Below, in pieces: positions 8,375-17,431 of a DNA stretch of 64,000 nucleotides. A program made the position numbers and the translations under genes. Origin of the DNA: Leeuwenhoekiella aestuarii (GTDB lineage Bacteria; Bacteroidota; Bacteroidia; Flavobacteriales; Flavobacteriaceae); contig NZ_QOVJ01000003.1 in the NCBI RefSeq assembly GCF_004104055.1, positions 186,001-250,000 of the forward strand. The letters run 5' to 3'. The notes beneath the pieces were generated by a model. That model was given only the letters and a program-made list of their open reading frames with translations. It had not been told where the DNA came from and ran no database searches. The stretch's first letter is position 1, and every line of letters begins with the position of its first letter.

Positions 8375-8881
8375 ATGAAAATAGATATGATTTTGGTTTT
8401 CGCCATTGTGGTGGGAATCGTTGCAGTACCTTATATATTCTTTATCTTTTTTGGATCAAACACCACCAAAAAGATCAACGCTAAATTTAAAGAAGAGGCC
8501 TCTAAAAATGATTTGTCTTTCGCGCAAAGCGAAAAGTGGAACGGTCGTCAAATAGCTATTGATCCGACTAAAAATGTTTTATTGTATGGTCAAATCATAC
8601 AAGATAAACTCATTTTTGAATACCTGGACCTTACTCAATTCAGTCAGGTGAATATCCTTGAAGATTTAAAAACCAAACGCATTGACGGAAAGGTATCCAC
8701 AACTTTAGAGCATCTTGCTTTAACCTTGACTCCTCAAGGAACTGGAACTCCTGTAACACTTAATTTTTACGATTCACTTTTTGATGCGTCTCAAAACTTT
8801 GAACAGAAACGCGCTCAGCAGTGGAAAAATACCATTGCTCAGCAACTCCATATTAAAACAGCTCACCATGTAGCTGCTTAA
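8375..8881 (+). CDS. Hypothetical single-pass membrane protein
   Basis: 168 residues from the ATG that directly precedes the membrane segment; an upstream TTG would add 14 unsupported residues. One transmembrane helix (about residues 4-24, aromatic-rich end FFIFFG) is followed by a soluble domain of about 140 residues with alternating beta-strand and helix character, probably cytoplasmic. No catalytic motif was seen. It follows the small exported protein on the same strand and ends at a terminator that opens a repeat cluster. Confidence 0.7.
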   Translation: MKIDMILVFAIVVGIVAVPYIFFIFFGSNTTKKINAKFKEEASKNDLSFAQSEKWNGRQIAIDPTKNVLLYGQIIQDKLIFEYLDLTQFSQVNILEDLKTKRIDGKVSTTLEHLALTLTPQGTGTPVTLNFYDSLFDASQNFEQKRAQQWKNTIAQQLHIKTAHHVAA

Positions 8882-8904
8882 TTTGCCTTTCCCCCTATAT
8901 AGGC

Positions 8905-8939
8905 AAAACCTCGGTCTTCTAAGAAGCCGAGGTTTTTTT
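8905..8939 (+). terminator. Terminator at the head of the repeat cluster
   Basis: AACCTCGG(T)CTTCT pairs with AAGAAGCCGAGGTT with one bulged base, followed by seven T. The right arm is also the start of the first repeat unit. Confidence 0.75.
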
Positions 8940-9178
8940 ATTGGCGCCGCCAATGGGTTTTACTATCCCAAGGCTTGCCTAGAAATTGAACATTTGTTTC
9001 TAATGAATGTTTCGTGGTCTTGCCCCCGAGGTTTTTTTATTGGCACCGCCAATGGGTTTAAATATCCCAAGGCTTGCTTAGCAATTGAACATTTGTTTCT
9101 AACAAATGTTTCGTGGTCTTGCTCCTCGAGGTTTTTTTATTGGTACCACAAAGGGTTTACTATCCCAAGGCTTGCCTT
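8928..9178. repeat. Tandem cluster (about 2.5 units) of a dispersed about 100-bp intergenic repeat
   Basis: Units begin at 8928, 9027 and 9127 (99 and 100 bp apart), each opening CGAGGTTTTTTTATTGG. They share a small palindrome (TTGGC-GCC-GCCAA), then GGGTTTA, TATCCCAAGGCTTGC, AATTGAACATTTGTTTCTAA and TTTCGTGGTCTTGC. The third unit is cut after about 50 bp, next to the 3' end of the dipeptidyl peptidase gene. Related single copies occur at about 12.9 and 21.75 kb. No inverted terminal repeats or open frame of a transposase were seen. Confidence 0.85.
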
Positions 9179-9187
9179 CAAACTAAT

Positions 9188-11440
9188 TTATTTACCGTTA
9201 TGACTGAATAAATAATTAGTCAGTAACGTATATAAGTGTCTGCGGGTGTTAGCGCCTTCATAAATACCATGTGAACGGTTCGGGTAGGCCATCATCGTAA
9301 ACTGTTTATTGTTTTCGATGAGTTCGTTTACCAGATACTCCATATTTTGATAATGCACATTATCATCACCGGTACCGTGAACCACCAATAAATTACCTTC
9401 TAGATCTTTTGCATAGGATGCAGGCGAACCCTCGATAAAATCTTCTTTGTTTTCCTGCGGAAGTCCCATATAACGCTCTTGATAAATGTTATCGTAAAAC
9501 AGCTGATTGGCTACAGCAGCTACAGCCATTCCGGTTTGATAAAGTTCAGGATATCTAAACATCAAGTTTAATGTCATCGAACCGCCGCCGCTCCAGCCCC
9601 ATACCGAAACGCGGTCTTCATCTAAGAAGCTCCATTTTTTCAAAAGAGCTTTTGTCGCCATCGCCTGGTCGCGAGAATTGACCACACCTACCTTTCGGTA
9701 GATAGACTTTCGCCAGTTACTTCCTTTTAGAGAAGGTGTACCGCGGTTATCCATATTGATAATCACAAAGCCATTTTGCGCTAAAAAGATGTCGTATAGA
9801 CCTATGAAATTATCGGTGGCCATTTGCCCCCAGGGTTCACCGTAAACGTGAAACAATACCGGGTATTTTTTAGAAGCATCAAAATCTGTTGGCTTCGTAA
9901 TACGACCTTCAACCACAATACCGTCTTCGGTCTCTATCTGAAAGAACTCAGTTTCCGGTATGGTTAAAGTTGCCAGTTTGTCTTTTAGTTCTTGATTGTC
10001 AACTAAGGTTTTAATGGTTTTATGCTTGGGTAAACTTATCAAACGTGTTGTAGTTGGTGTAGTTACATCGGTATGATTGTGAATAGCATATTTTCCGTTA
10101 GGAGCGATTTGATACGTATTGATTCCTTCAAATGTTGACGGAGTCAAACGCTGAGGTTTTCCTTTTCCACTTAGTGATGCTTTAAATAAATAGCGTTGCG
10201 CAGGGCTTTCTGGCGAAGCCGAAAAGAATACTTCTTTATCTGTTGCAGTATAAAAAGCCGCTACATCATAAGCACCGGGCGTCAACAACGTCTTTTTACC
10301 ATCTTTAAGACGCACTTTATAAATGTGTCTCCACGCGTCATTCTCGTTCATTCTTAAAAAAGCCGACTGATCATCGGTGAGTAACAAGTCGTTTTTACCC
10401 CATTGATTGGCGGAAACATCAGGATAACCCAGATCAACCCATGTGTCTTCTGTTTCGGTATACACGTTTTTAATCGCGTCTGTAGAAGGTATATAGGTAA
10501 AGATCTTAAGTGTGTTTTGCTTGCGGTTTAGTTGCTGAATCAATAAGAGGTCTTCATGAATCCATTGTATAGCAGGAATGTAATGTTGCACGGCATCTCC
10601 CGGTACAGCGATCCAATGGGTCTTTTGAGTTTCGGTATTAACAATACCTACTTTAGCCGAAGACGGATCGTAACCGGTTTTAGGATACTGCAAGGGAATA
10701 GGCTTAGCATACACCGAATCTGTATTGTTTATCATATAAAACGTGCCTATTTCTGAAGCATCCAGTTGCCAATACGCAATGTGTTTTCCATCAGGATTCC
10801 AACGAAAACCATCACGAGCCCCAAATTCTTCTTCATAAACCCAGTCAAAAGTTCCGTTGATGATATCACCGGTTCCATCTTTGGTAAGCTGCGTTACTTC
10901 ACCCGTTTTGAAGTCTTCTTCGTATAAATTGAACCCCGAAACATAAGCGACATTTTTGTTAGCATCCGAAAACTTGGCGAACATCAGCGAAGAGGAGGGA
11001 AGCTCGGTTCCGAGTTGCTTCAGCTTTTTAGTATCCAAATCATAAACCCAGTAATCGCCTTTTGTATTAGAACGCCACACCCGACTGGTATTGGTGAAAA
11101 TCAATACTTTGCTTTCATCCTTAGAAAGGCTGAAATCTGCTACACGCAAAGCTTGACTTGCTCCGGAAGGTGTAAGCGCCTCGGCACTTAAAAAGACTGC
11201 CTGATCGTTAGATTTACTCTCATATCTGATCAATTGATCTTCTCCAGAATCCGTACGCTCTATGGTTACAAAAGCGTCACCATCGTTAATCCAGCTGATG
11301 GAGCGGGCATTGTCACCGTTAAATTCAGATGAGTAAATTCGATCTAAAGTGAGTTTAGCAGGATCTTGCTCCTGAGCGGTAGCAGAAAGCCCTATATGGG
11401 CTACCACTAATACAACGAATAGGTGTTTTAAAATTCTCAT
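9188..11440 (-). CDS. Dipeptidyl peptidase IV-type exopeptidase (S9B)
   Basis: Exported serine peptidase releasing N-terminal dipeptides, usually X-Pro, from peptides. The 750-residue precursor has a Sec signal peptide ending near the TAQEQ sequence. Residues about 40-480 form the beta-propeller, including the double-glutamate motif DWVYEEEFG that binds the substrate N-terminus and marks true dipeptidyl peptidases. The C-terminal alpha/beta hydrolase domain carries the nucleophile in GWSGGGS (serine about 617), the acid in HGTGDDNVHY and the histidine in RSHGIY. The Xaa-Pro aminopeptidase gene ends three bases upstream on the same strand, so the two form an operon for proline-rich peptide breakdown. 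Confidence 0.95.
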   Translation of the reverse strand: MRILKHLFVVLVVAHIGLSATAQEQDPAKLTLDRIYSSEFNGDNARSISWINDGDAFVTIERTDSGEDQLIRYESKSNDQAVFLSAEALTPSGASQALRVADFSLSKDESKVLIFTNTSRVWRSNTKGDYWVYDLDTKKLKQLGTELPSSSLMFAKFSDANKNVAYVSGFNLYEEDFKTGEVTQLTKDGTGDIINGTFDWVYEEEFGARDGFRWNPDGKHIAYWQLDASEIGTFYMINNTDSVYAKPIPLQYPKTGYDPSSAKVGIVNTETQKTHWIAVPGDAVQHYIPAIQWIHEDLLLIQQLNRKQNTLKIFTYIPSTDAIKNVYTETEDTWVDLGYPDVSANQWGKNDLLLTDDQSAFLRMNENDAWRHIYKVRLKDGKKTLLTPGAYDVAAFYTATDKEVFFSASPESPAQRYLFKASLSGKGKPQRLTPSTFEGINTYQIAPNGKYAIHNHTDVTTPTTTRLISLPKHKTIKTLVDNQELKDKLATLTIPETEFFQIETEDGIVVEGRITKPTDFDASKKYPVLFHVYGEPWGQMATDNFIGLYDIFLAQNGFVIINMDNRGTPSLKGSNWRKSIYRKVGVVNSRDQAMATKALLKKWSFLDEDRVSVWGWSGGGSMTLNLMFRYPELYQTGMAVAAVANQLFYDNIYQERYMGLPQENKEDFIEGSPASYAKDLEGNLLVVHGTGDDNVHYQNMEYLVNELIENNKQFTMMAYPNRSHGIYEGANTRRHLYTLLTNYLFSHNGK

Positions 11441-11443
11441 GAT

Positions 11444-12835
11444 TTAGTTGTTTCTTAGTTTTTCAATATCTGCTACAGTTTTTGCAAGTGGCTCCCCTAA
11501 AAGCTCACTGCCTTCTTTTGTGATTACAAAATCTTCTTCAACGCGGATACCGCCAAAGGTTTTGAACTTTTCCACTTCCTCATAATTCACAAAATCCATA
11601 TACTTATTTTGAGCTCTGCGCTCGTCAATCAAAAACGGATTGAAATATAGGCCCGGTTCTACAGTAAGCACAAAATCTTCTTGGAGTTCTTTACCCAGAC
11701 GTAAAGATTTTAAACCAAATTCTGTACTTTTTTTAAGTTCTGGCGTGTACCCTACATACTGCTCGCCCATATTTTCCATATCATGAATATCAAGCCCCAT
11801 CATATGGCCTAATCCACATTGAAAGAACAAGGTGTGTGCTCCTGCAGCAACAGCATCATCTGCATTCCCTTTCATCAAACCTAAATCAGTGAGCCCCTCT
11901 ACTAACTTCTTAGAAGCTAAGAGATGCACCTCTTTAAAACGAATTCCCGGTTTTAAAGCTTCAATTGCTGTATTATGAGCGTTGAGCACAATATTATAGA
12001 CGTCTTTTTGAAGTGGGGTGAAGGTTTTGCTTGCAGGGAAGGTACGGGTCATATCCCCCCCATAACCCATTTTGTTATAGGCACCACTATCGCATAAAAC
12101 CAGATCACCTTCATTCAGTTTTGCTGTTGTCGCGTGGTTGTGCAGGTATTGTCCGTTTTTAGTTAAAATAATAGGAAAGGCAAGACCACCACCGCCACTT
12201 ACTGCTATACCATTTAAAGCACCGGCTACTTCCATTTCGGTCATTCCGGGTTTTGTATTTCTAATGGCATACTCGTGCATTTTACGCGTGATGTTTACCG
12301 CTTCGTGCAGTTCTACAAGTTCTTCAGCAGATTTACGTTCGCGCTGTGCTACAATAGCTTGTATGAGTGCAGTTGATTTGTTCGCTTCCACTTCTGCAAG
12401 GGGAATGTTTAATAAGTTACTAACTGCAATCTTTTGAGCTCCGCGATACGGGGGCAAGTAATGTACGTGTTGGCCTTTATCTAACTGGGTTTTTAAATAA
12501 GAAGCAACCTGATCTAAAGGCTTTACAGTATTGAAGCCTGACTTTTCAGCGAAGCTTTCCAATTTTTCCGGTGAGCCGATCCAAACCTTTTCTTCGGGAG
12601 TCGCATTGTTTCCAAAAAGGATTTCTTCGCCGGTATCTATATTGATCAGAAAATAGAGATCTGGAATGTGATCAATCCCGGTATAATATAAAAAGCTGCT
12701 GTCTTGCTTAAAGGGGTACCAGTTGTCGGCATAATTCATCGAACTTTCTCCGTTACCTGGTAACAGTATGATGCCACTTTTTAGGGTTTGTTTTAAGATG
12801 TTTCGTCTGTTGACGTATGTGTTTTTAGGGAACAT
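11444..12835 (-). CDS. pepP: Xaa-Pro aminopeptidase (M24B)
   Basis: Metalloaminopeptidase removing N-terminal residues preceding proline; cytoplasmic, with no signal peptide. The 463-residue length fits the PepP family. An N-terminal aminopeptidase P domain (about 1-170) precedes the pita-bread domain, whose dinuclear metal ligands are visible in order: aspartates in LCDSGAYNKMGYGGDMTRTFP-type strands, histidine in GLGHMMGLDIHD, and glutamates in TVEPGLYF and GIRVEEDF. It is the first gene of a two-gene operon with the dipeptidyl peptidase; together they could process proline-containing peptides inside and outside the cell. Confidence 0.95.
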   Translation of the reverse strand: MFPKNTYVNRRNILKQTLKSGIILLPGNGESSMNYADNWYPFKQDSSFLYYTGIDHIPDLYFLINIDTGEEILFGNNATPEEKVWIGSPEKLESFAEKSGFNTVKPLDQVASYLKTQLDKGQHVHYLPPYRGAQKIAVSNLLNIPLAEVEANKSTALIQAIVAQRERKSAEELVELHEAVNITRKMHEYAIRNTKPGMTEMEVAGALNGIAVSGGGGLAFPIILTKNGQYLHNHATTAKLNEGDLVLCDSGAYNKMGYGGDMTRTFPASKTFTPLQKDVYNIVLNAHNTAIEALKPGIRFKEVHLLASKKLVEGLTDLGLMKGNADDAVAAGAHTLFFQCGLGHMMGLDIHDMENMGEQYVGYTPELKKSTEFGLKSLRLGKELQEDFVLTVEPGLYFNPFLIDERRAQNKYMDFVNYEEVEKFKTFGGIRVEEDFVITKEGSELLGEPLAKTVADIEKLRNN

Positions 12836-12856
12836 AAAGGTGTAAAAGTTTTAAAA

Positions 12857-12970
12857 TTTATTGGCAACGCCAAAGGGTTTAATATTCCGTCCCGATAGGT
12901 ATCGGGATGCCTTGAAATTGATAATTTGTTTCTAACGAATCCTCGTGGACTTGCCCCGAGGTAGTTTACG
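12857..12970. repeat. Dispersed intergenic repeat, second locus
   Basis: A single copy related to the cluster at 8.9-9.2 kb: TTGGCAACGCCAA palindrome, AAAGGGTTTAATAT, AATTGATAATTTGTTTCTAACGAAT and CCTCGTGGACTTGCCCCGAGG followed by TAGTTTA. It contains an extra palindrome CCCGATAGGTATCGGG. It lies upstream of the pepP gene. From its end to the next gene (12971-13253) nothing further was recognised apart from AT-rich DNA. Confidence 0.8.
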
Positions 12971-13253
12971 TCACCGGTTTGAAGATTTCTGTGAATATAG
13001 AGCGCCAAAAACCGGGCATGGGCTGCTAAATTATTAAAATGCATCGGGACTGAATAAACAGCAATTGCCCTATTGTATGCACTTATTAGCTAAAACCTTT
13101 ACAAAACCTATTATTGATGTGTAATTCATACTAAAAACCTTAACATTTTGAGAGTTTAAGGTTAAAATAGTATCAATTGAGAAGACATTAACGGATTTTG
13201 GTGCATTCAGTTGATAGCTTGGCTTTACTTAATAACCTTAAAAATAACTAAAG

Positions 13254-13832
13254 ATGAAAAAATTAATACTTCCAATCGCAGTTGCAACTATTCTATTTAC
13301 AAGCTGTGATGTCACAAAAAAAGATAGTGCTGAATTACCAGAAGTAGATGTAGATGTTGATGCTGAAGCTGGTGAATTACCCGAATATGATGTGGATTGG
13401 GCAGATGTAGATATTAGCACACGTACTGAAACTGTAGAAGTTCCTAAACTCGTTGTAGTGATGGAAGAAGAAGAGGTAGAAGTTCCAACTATCGATGTCA
13501 ACATGCCTGACGAAGAAAACATCGAGCGCAGTCTCGTTGTAGAAGCAGAAATTGCAGATACCGAAAAATCATTAGACATTCAAGAAGTTCGTGCAAGTAA
13601 TAAAATGTTATTTGTAATCGCAAAGCTTGAAGATATGGGAACTGATCTGCAAGACAAAAAAATGCGTATTCAGGATCAGGTTAACTTAAATGCTCCTGAT
13701 ATGAGTGTAAAATATATCATTATTGGAGAACGCCCTGACCGTGTATTTAATAATATGAATGCTTACTATAATGCCATGGAGGATTTACCTCAAAATGTAA
13801 AAGATGCTGATGTGATTTATAGCAGAAGCTAA
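13254..13832 (+). CDS. Acidic repeat lipoprotein of unknown function
   Basis: 192 residues with a lipoprotein signal (LFTSC, cysteine at residue 19). Residues about 25-110 are extremely acidic and valine-rich, with recurring EVDVDVD, PEYDVDWADVD, VEVP and EEEEVEVP elements that look like a low-complexity spacer. The C-terminal about 80 residues are of normal composition and probably fold. No family was recognised. The gene stands alone between a repeat element and a terminator. Confidence 0.75.
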   Translation: MKKLILPIAVATILFTSCDVTKKDSAELPEVDVDVDAEAGELPEYDVDWADVDISTRTETVEVPKLVVVMEEEEVEVPTIDVNMPDEENIERSLVVEAEIADTEKSLDIQEVRASNKMLFVIAKLEDMGTDLQDKKMRIQDQVNLNAPDMSVKYIIIGERPDRVFNNMNAYYNAMEDLPQNVKDADVIYSRS

Positions 13833-13863
13833 AATTTACAGCCCTTTATCATTAATATTTAAT

Positions 13864-13888
13864 AGAGGCCCGCAAGGGTCTCTTTTTT
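13864..13888 (+). terminator. Terminator after the acidic lipoprotein gene
   Basis: Eight-bp stem AGAGGCCC/GGGTCTCT closed by a GCAA tetraloop and followed by T6. Confidence 0.9.
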
Positions 13889-13908
13889 ATTTTTAAGGAA
13901 TTTTGAAA

Positions 13909-14298
13909 TCAGTCGTCCAGTCTGTCTTTAACGTATTCGATTTCTGTTTTACCGTGCGGTTTGGCGTTACCGTTTTCATCCAGACCCACCATAACAATTT
14001 TATCTATGGTAATAATGGTTTGTCGGGTCATTTTATTACGGACTTCACATTTCAACGTCAGTGAAGCAGAGCCAAATTTCACCGGTTCAATACCTATTTC
14101 TACGATATCACCTTCTCGGGCACTGGCTTTAAAATCTATTTCGCTGATATACTTAGTCACCGTACGCGGATTCTCTAATTGAATGATTGCGTACAAAGCA
14201 GCTTCTTCGTCAATCCACTCTAAAAGCCGACCTCCAAAAAGGGAACGGTTGGGGTTTAAATCTTGTGGTTTGATCCATTTTCGGGTGTGGAAATTCAT
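13909..14298 (-). CDS. Acyl-CoA thioesterase (hotdog fold, YciA-like)
   Basis: A 129-residue cytoplasmic hotdog enzyme hydrolysing acyl-CoA. The N-terminal signature N-(x)n-LFGGRLLEWIDEEAALYA is the conserved helix of the YciA/acyl-CoA hydrolase group, with the aspartate that acts in catalysis; the strand DFKASAREGD matches the second conserved block. Single domain, normal length. It sits alone, upstream of sbcC on the same strand but with about 100 bases between, so joint transcription is uncertain. Confidence 0.9.
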   Translation of the reverse strand: MNFHTRKWIKPQDLNPNRSLFGGRLLEWIDEEAALYAIIQLENPRTVTKYISEIDFKASAREGDIVEIGIEPVKFGSASLTLKCEVRNKMTRQTIITIDKIVMVGLDENGNAKPHGKTEIEYVKDRLDD

Positions 14299-14404
14299 GA
14301 TATGTGTCTTTAAAATTTCTATTGTAAAGTTAGGATTTATACCTCCTAAATTTGGCTAAACACAGCTCGTTTCCTCTATGGGATAATAGAAATTTTAGAT
14401 AGCG

Positions 14405-17400
14405 TTAAACCACCTTTAAGGTGCTGTATCCCTGTCCGTTTTGGGTAAGCTGAATTTGAGTCGCGATGCGTTCTTTTAAACTGTCTACGTGACTGATGAC
14501 GCCGATCATCTTAGCCGACTCGGCTTGCAGCACCTCAAGCGTATCTAAAGTCTGATCTAAGGTCTCAGGATCGAGTGTGCCAAAACCTTCGTCGATGAAG
14601 AGGCTGTTGATTTCAATATTTCGCGAAGCGAGATCAGATAAAGCCAGCGCCAGAGCCAGGCTCAGGATAAAGGTTTCTCCACCGCTCAGGGTTTTGATCG
14701 AACGGCGTTGTCCGCCCATATGCTCGTCAATTGCAACCAGACTGTCGTCTTCATCGCCTGTGGGTTGATCGATACGGTAGCGGTCGGTAAGCTGTTCCAA
14801 CCGTTTGTTAGCAAGTTGTAATAATTGAGCAAGGGTTAAATCCTGTGCAAAATCATTAAACTTATTTCCGGTGGCATCGCCGATGAGCTCAAACAAAATT
14901 TGCCAGTGTTTAGACTGGTCAAGTTCGTTCTCGATCTGCTCTTGCAGCTCCTTGATTTTTTGAAGATTTTCTTTGTGGTTTAAAACCGCACGGGAAACTT
15001 CCTGAGCCCGTTTTTCTTTTTGGTCAAGCGTTTCAGCCTTGGTCTGGCGTTGTGCGAGCAATTCCTCAAGCGGTAACGGCCCCGCAGTTTCTTTCAAAGT
15101 TTTCAGTTCGTCAATCAGCTTCTGTTGCAGTGTTTTTAAACGAACGCCGTTGTTTTGCAATTGCTGTTGTTCATGCGTCCAATTTTGAGCGGTTGAAGCA
15201 TCTAATCGTTCCTTCAGGGCATCTTCAATGCTTTCATATCCTTTTTGGCGGAGCTGTTCGAGTAGGGAAGTGGTAAGTGCCTGAATTTGTGTTTTTAAAG
15301 ATACATTCGTTTTTTCCGCCTCTTTAAAAGTCCGACTTTGCTGCGTCAGGATTTGCTCGTTGCGATTCCAGGTGTTTTCTGCAGTACTGATTTCAGATTC
15401 GAAATTTGACCCGTTAAAGCGAGTTTTAATGGCCTCGGCTTTTTGGGTTCCCTGAGTCAACAACTCCAATAAAGCTTCCGTTTCGTTTTTTAAATTTTGA
15501 AGCAGCACTAACTCTTCCTGTACTCTTTTAGCCTGAGTCAGTTTCTGTTCCTGCTCTTCCAGGTCTTTTTCCAGTTCTGAAAAAGCCTGATCCTGTCGCT
15601 CTTGAAGCACGGCTGCAAATTGAGTGTTGAAATCGATTTCCGCGGTTTTGAGTTGGTCTGTGAAAACCTGTATTCTTTTTTCTAAGGCTTCAGCATCAAC
15701 CTTTTTTTGATTGAACGAAGTCTGAATTTCAATCTGTTTTGAATTCAGACTTTTAAGTGCTACTTCCAGTTGTGTTACCTCGGTTTGGAGTCCGTTTTCT
15801 ATTTCCGGCAAATGTTCTGCATACGGATGATGCAGGGCCCCGCAAAGTGGGCAGGGCTCTTCATCTTTTAAATCCCGACGGTAATCCTCCAGCTTTTTTT
15901 GCAATTGCTCGACCTCCAGGCTTTTTTTCTTGGCCAGTAGCTGCGCTTCTTTCAGTTCGATTTTTGCAGCGATTTCTTTGAGTTGATCGGGTAAACCGGA
16001 TTTTTCTTTGTCAATCTTTTCAAGCTCGGTTTGCCGCTCCTGAATTTGGCTTTTAAGATTCTTTAAATCGGTTTCTGCCTTTTCTGCCAGTCGCAGTTGT
16101 TTCAGTTTTTGCTGTAAGTTTTCCTGAAGCTGGGTTATTGAATTATTTTGCAAATCAAAGTCGGTGGCAAGTTTGGAATACATCACTCGCTTACTTTCCT
16201 GCTCTTTGATGACTTCTCTCTGAAAGGTCTCCGGTTTGGCTAAGGTCTCCTCAAGTTGCAGAGGCTTAGCAAGACTTTCAATGTGATTTTTGGTTGTTTT
16301 ATAGGTGGTCGCAATCTCAGCACGCGCATTAATCAGCTCCCGGACTGCTGCTTTGTAGCGTTCTGTTTTTTCTTGAAAATCAGCCGGACTAATCGCTAAA
16401 TTAAACGTTTCTGCAAATTGCTTTTTGAGAACCTCGTGCTGCGCTTCGGCTTTATTTATTGCAGCTTTAGCTGTGGTGATTTCTTGTTGTTTTTCAACGC
16501 TCTTTTCCTGTAGACTTTGCCAGCGGTTGAGGTCATCAGCATACAACTGAATTTCCTGGTGCTTTTTGAGTTGCGCTCCTTTTTCGGTATCAAATTGTTT
16601 TTGCTGCAGCGCAAGTTGACTGAGTTCTTCAGTGGTTTTTTGAAGTTCGTGTTCTTCTTTTTGAAGCTTGTTTTTCAGTTCAATCTCTTTGACTAAGCGT
16701 TCTAATTCCTGCTGCAGTTGCTTCTTTTCGGCACTTAAGTTTTCGGCTTCCTGTTGCTTTTCGGTATACCTATTTTCATCAAGCAGTTGCTCTTTAAAGG
16801 TTTCAATTTTAGCCTTTTTGGCTTCAATTGCTGTTGCACGTTCTTTATGCTTCAAATACACTTCCTGCCCGATGCGCCGGTAGATTTCGGTACCCGTTAT
16901 TTTTTCCAATAAAGCTCCACGCTCTTTTTTGGGTACCTGCAGAAATTTAGCAAATTCGCCCTGCGCCAATACCACAGACTTAATAAACTGATCGTAACTG
17001 AGTCCGATTAATTCTTCATTTTTAGTAGGAACGTCAGACTTTTTCAGGTCCAAAATGGTTTCGGTTTCCAGATTGGAGATTTCCATATGATAATCCCGCA
17101 GATTACCCGTGCGTGCGGTAGAAATTGACCAGGTACTGGCGAAAATTCCGGTTTTACACTGGTAGGTGATACGAGCGTAAGCTTCACTCTGATTGCGGGT
17201 AAGAATGGCTCCTTTTTTCAGGATTTCACCTGTACTCATTTTACCCAGACGCGGCACCTGATTAAACAGTGCCAGCGAAATCACATCAAGAATGGTCGTT
17301 TTCCCACTACCCGTAGGACCCGTGATGGCAAACAAGGTATTCTGCAAAAAAGGCTCTTGCGTAAAGTCGATATGATGCTCCCCGCGTAGCGAATTGATAT

Positions 17401-17428
17401 TCTGAAAGTCTATTTTTAAAATTTTCAT
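14405..17428 (-). CDS. sbcC: SbcC exonuclease subunit (SMC-like ATPase, Rad50 homologue)
   Basis: ATPase subunit of the SbcCD nuclease, which cleaves hairpins and processes DNA ends. The 1007-residue protein has Walker A GPTGSGKTT at residues 37-45, two long glutamine/glutamate/lysine-rich coiled coils separated by the zinc hook CPLCG near residue 525, and a C-terminal ABC half with signature LSGGETFIL and Walker B SLFIDEGFGTLD. Length and order match Rad50/SbcC. It begins three bases after the end of sbcD on the same strand, so the two subunits are co-translated. Confidence 0.97.
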   Translation of the reverse strand: MKILKIDFQNINSLRGEHHIDFTQEPFLQNTLFAITGPTGSGKTTILDVISLALFNQVPRLGKMSTGEILKKGAILTRNQSEAYARITYQCKTGIFASTWSISTARTGNLRDYHMEISNLETETILDLKKSDVPTKNEELIGLSYDQFIKSVVLAQGEFAKFLQVPKKERGALLEKITGTEIYRRIGQEVYLKHKERATAIEAKKAKIETFKEQLLDENRYTEKQQEAENLSAEKKQLQQELERLVKEIELKNKLQKEEHELQKTTEELSQLALQQKQFDTEKGAQLKKHQEIQLYADDLNRWQSLQEKSVEKQQEITTAKAAINKAEAQHEVLKKQFAETFNLAISPADFQEKTERYKAAVRELINARAEIATTYKTTKNHIESLAKPLQLEETLAKPETFQREVIKEQESKRVMYSKLATDFDLQNNSITQLQENLQQKLKQLRLAEKAETDLKNLKSQIQERQTELEKIDKEKSGLPDQLKEIAAKIELKEAQLLAKKKSLEVEQLQKKLEDYRRDLKDEEPCPLCGALHHPYAEHLPEIENGLQTEVTQLEVALKSLNSKQIEIQTSFNQKKVDAEALEKRIQVFTDQLKTAEIDFNTQFAAVLQERQDQAFSELEKDLEEQEQKLTQAKRVQEELVLLQNLKNETEALLELLTQGTQKAEAIKTRFNGSNFESEISTAENTWNRNEQILTQQSRTFKEAEKTNVSLKTQIQALTTSLLEQLRQKGYESIEDALKERLDASTAQNWTHEQQQLQNNGVRLKTLQQKLIDELKTLKETAGPLPLEELLAQRQTKAETLDQKEKRAQEVSRAVLNHKENLQKIKELQEQIENELDQSKHWQILFELIGDATGNKFNDFAQDLTLAQLLQLANKRLEQLTDRYRIDQPTGDEDDSLVAIDEHMGGQRRSIKTLSGGETFILSLALALALSDLASRNIEINSLFIDEGFGTLDPETLDQTLDTLEVLQAESAKMIGVISHVDSLKERIATQIQLTQNGQGYSTLKVV

Positions 17429-17431
17429 AGT

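Noticed and set aside
8928-9178. Possible CRISPR array
   Set aside because: Units are about 100 bp with near-identical content throughout and no unique spacers.
8883-9203. Open frame with repeated peptide units (FFIG..NGF.YPKACL)
   Set aside because: The units arise from the roughly 100-bp intergenic repeat, which is not a multiple of three throughout; there is no promoter and the frame begins inside a terminator.
12793-13044. Minus-strand frame overlapping the pepP start
   Set aside because: It lies mostly in the dispersed repeat and has no family-like composition.
13238-13579. Serine-rich minus-strand frame
   Set aside because: Antisense of the acidic Asp/Val repeat of the lipoprotein gene.
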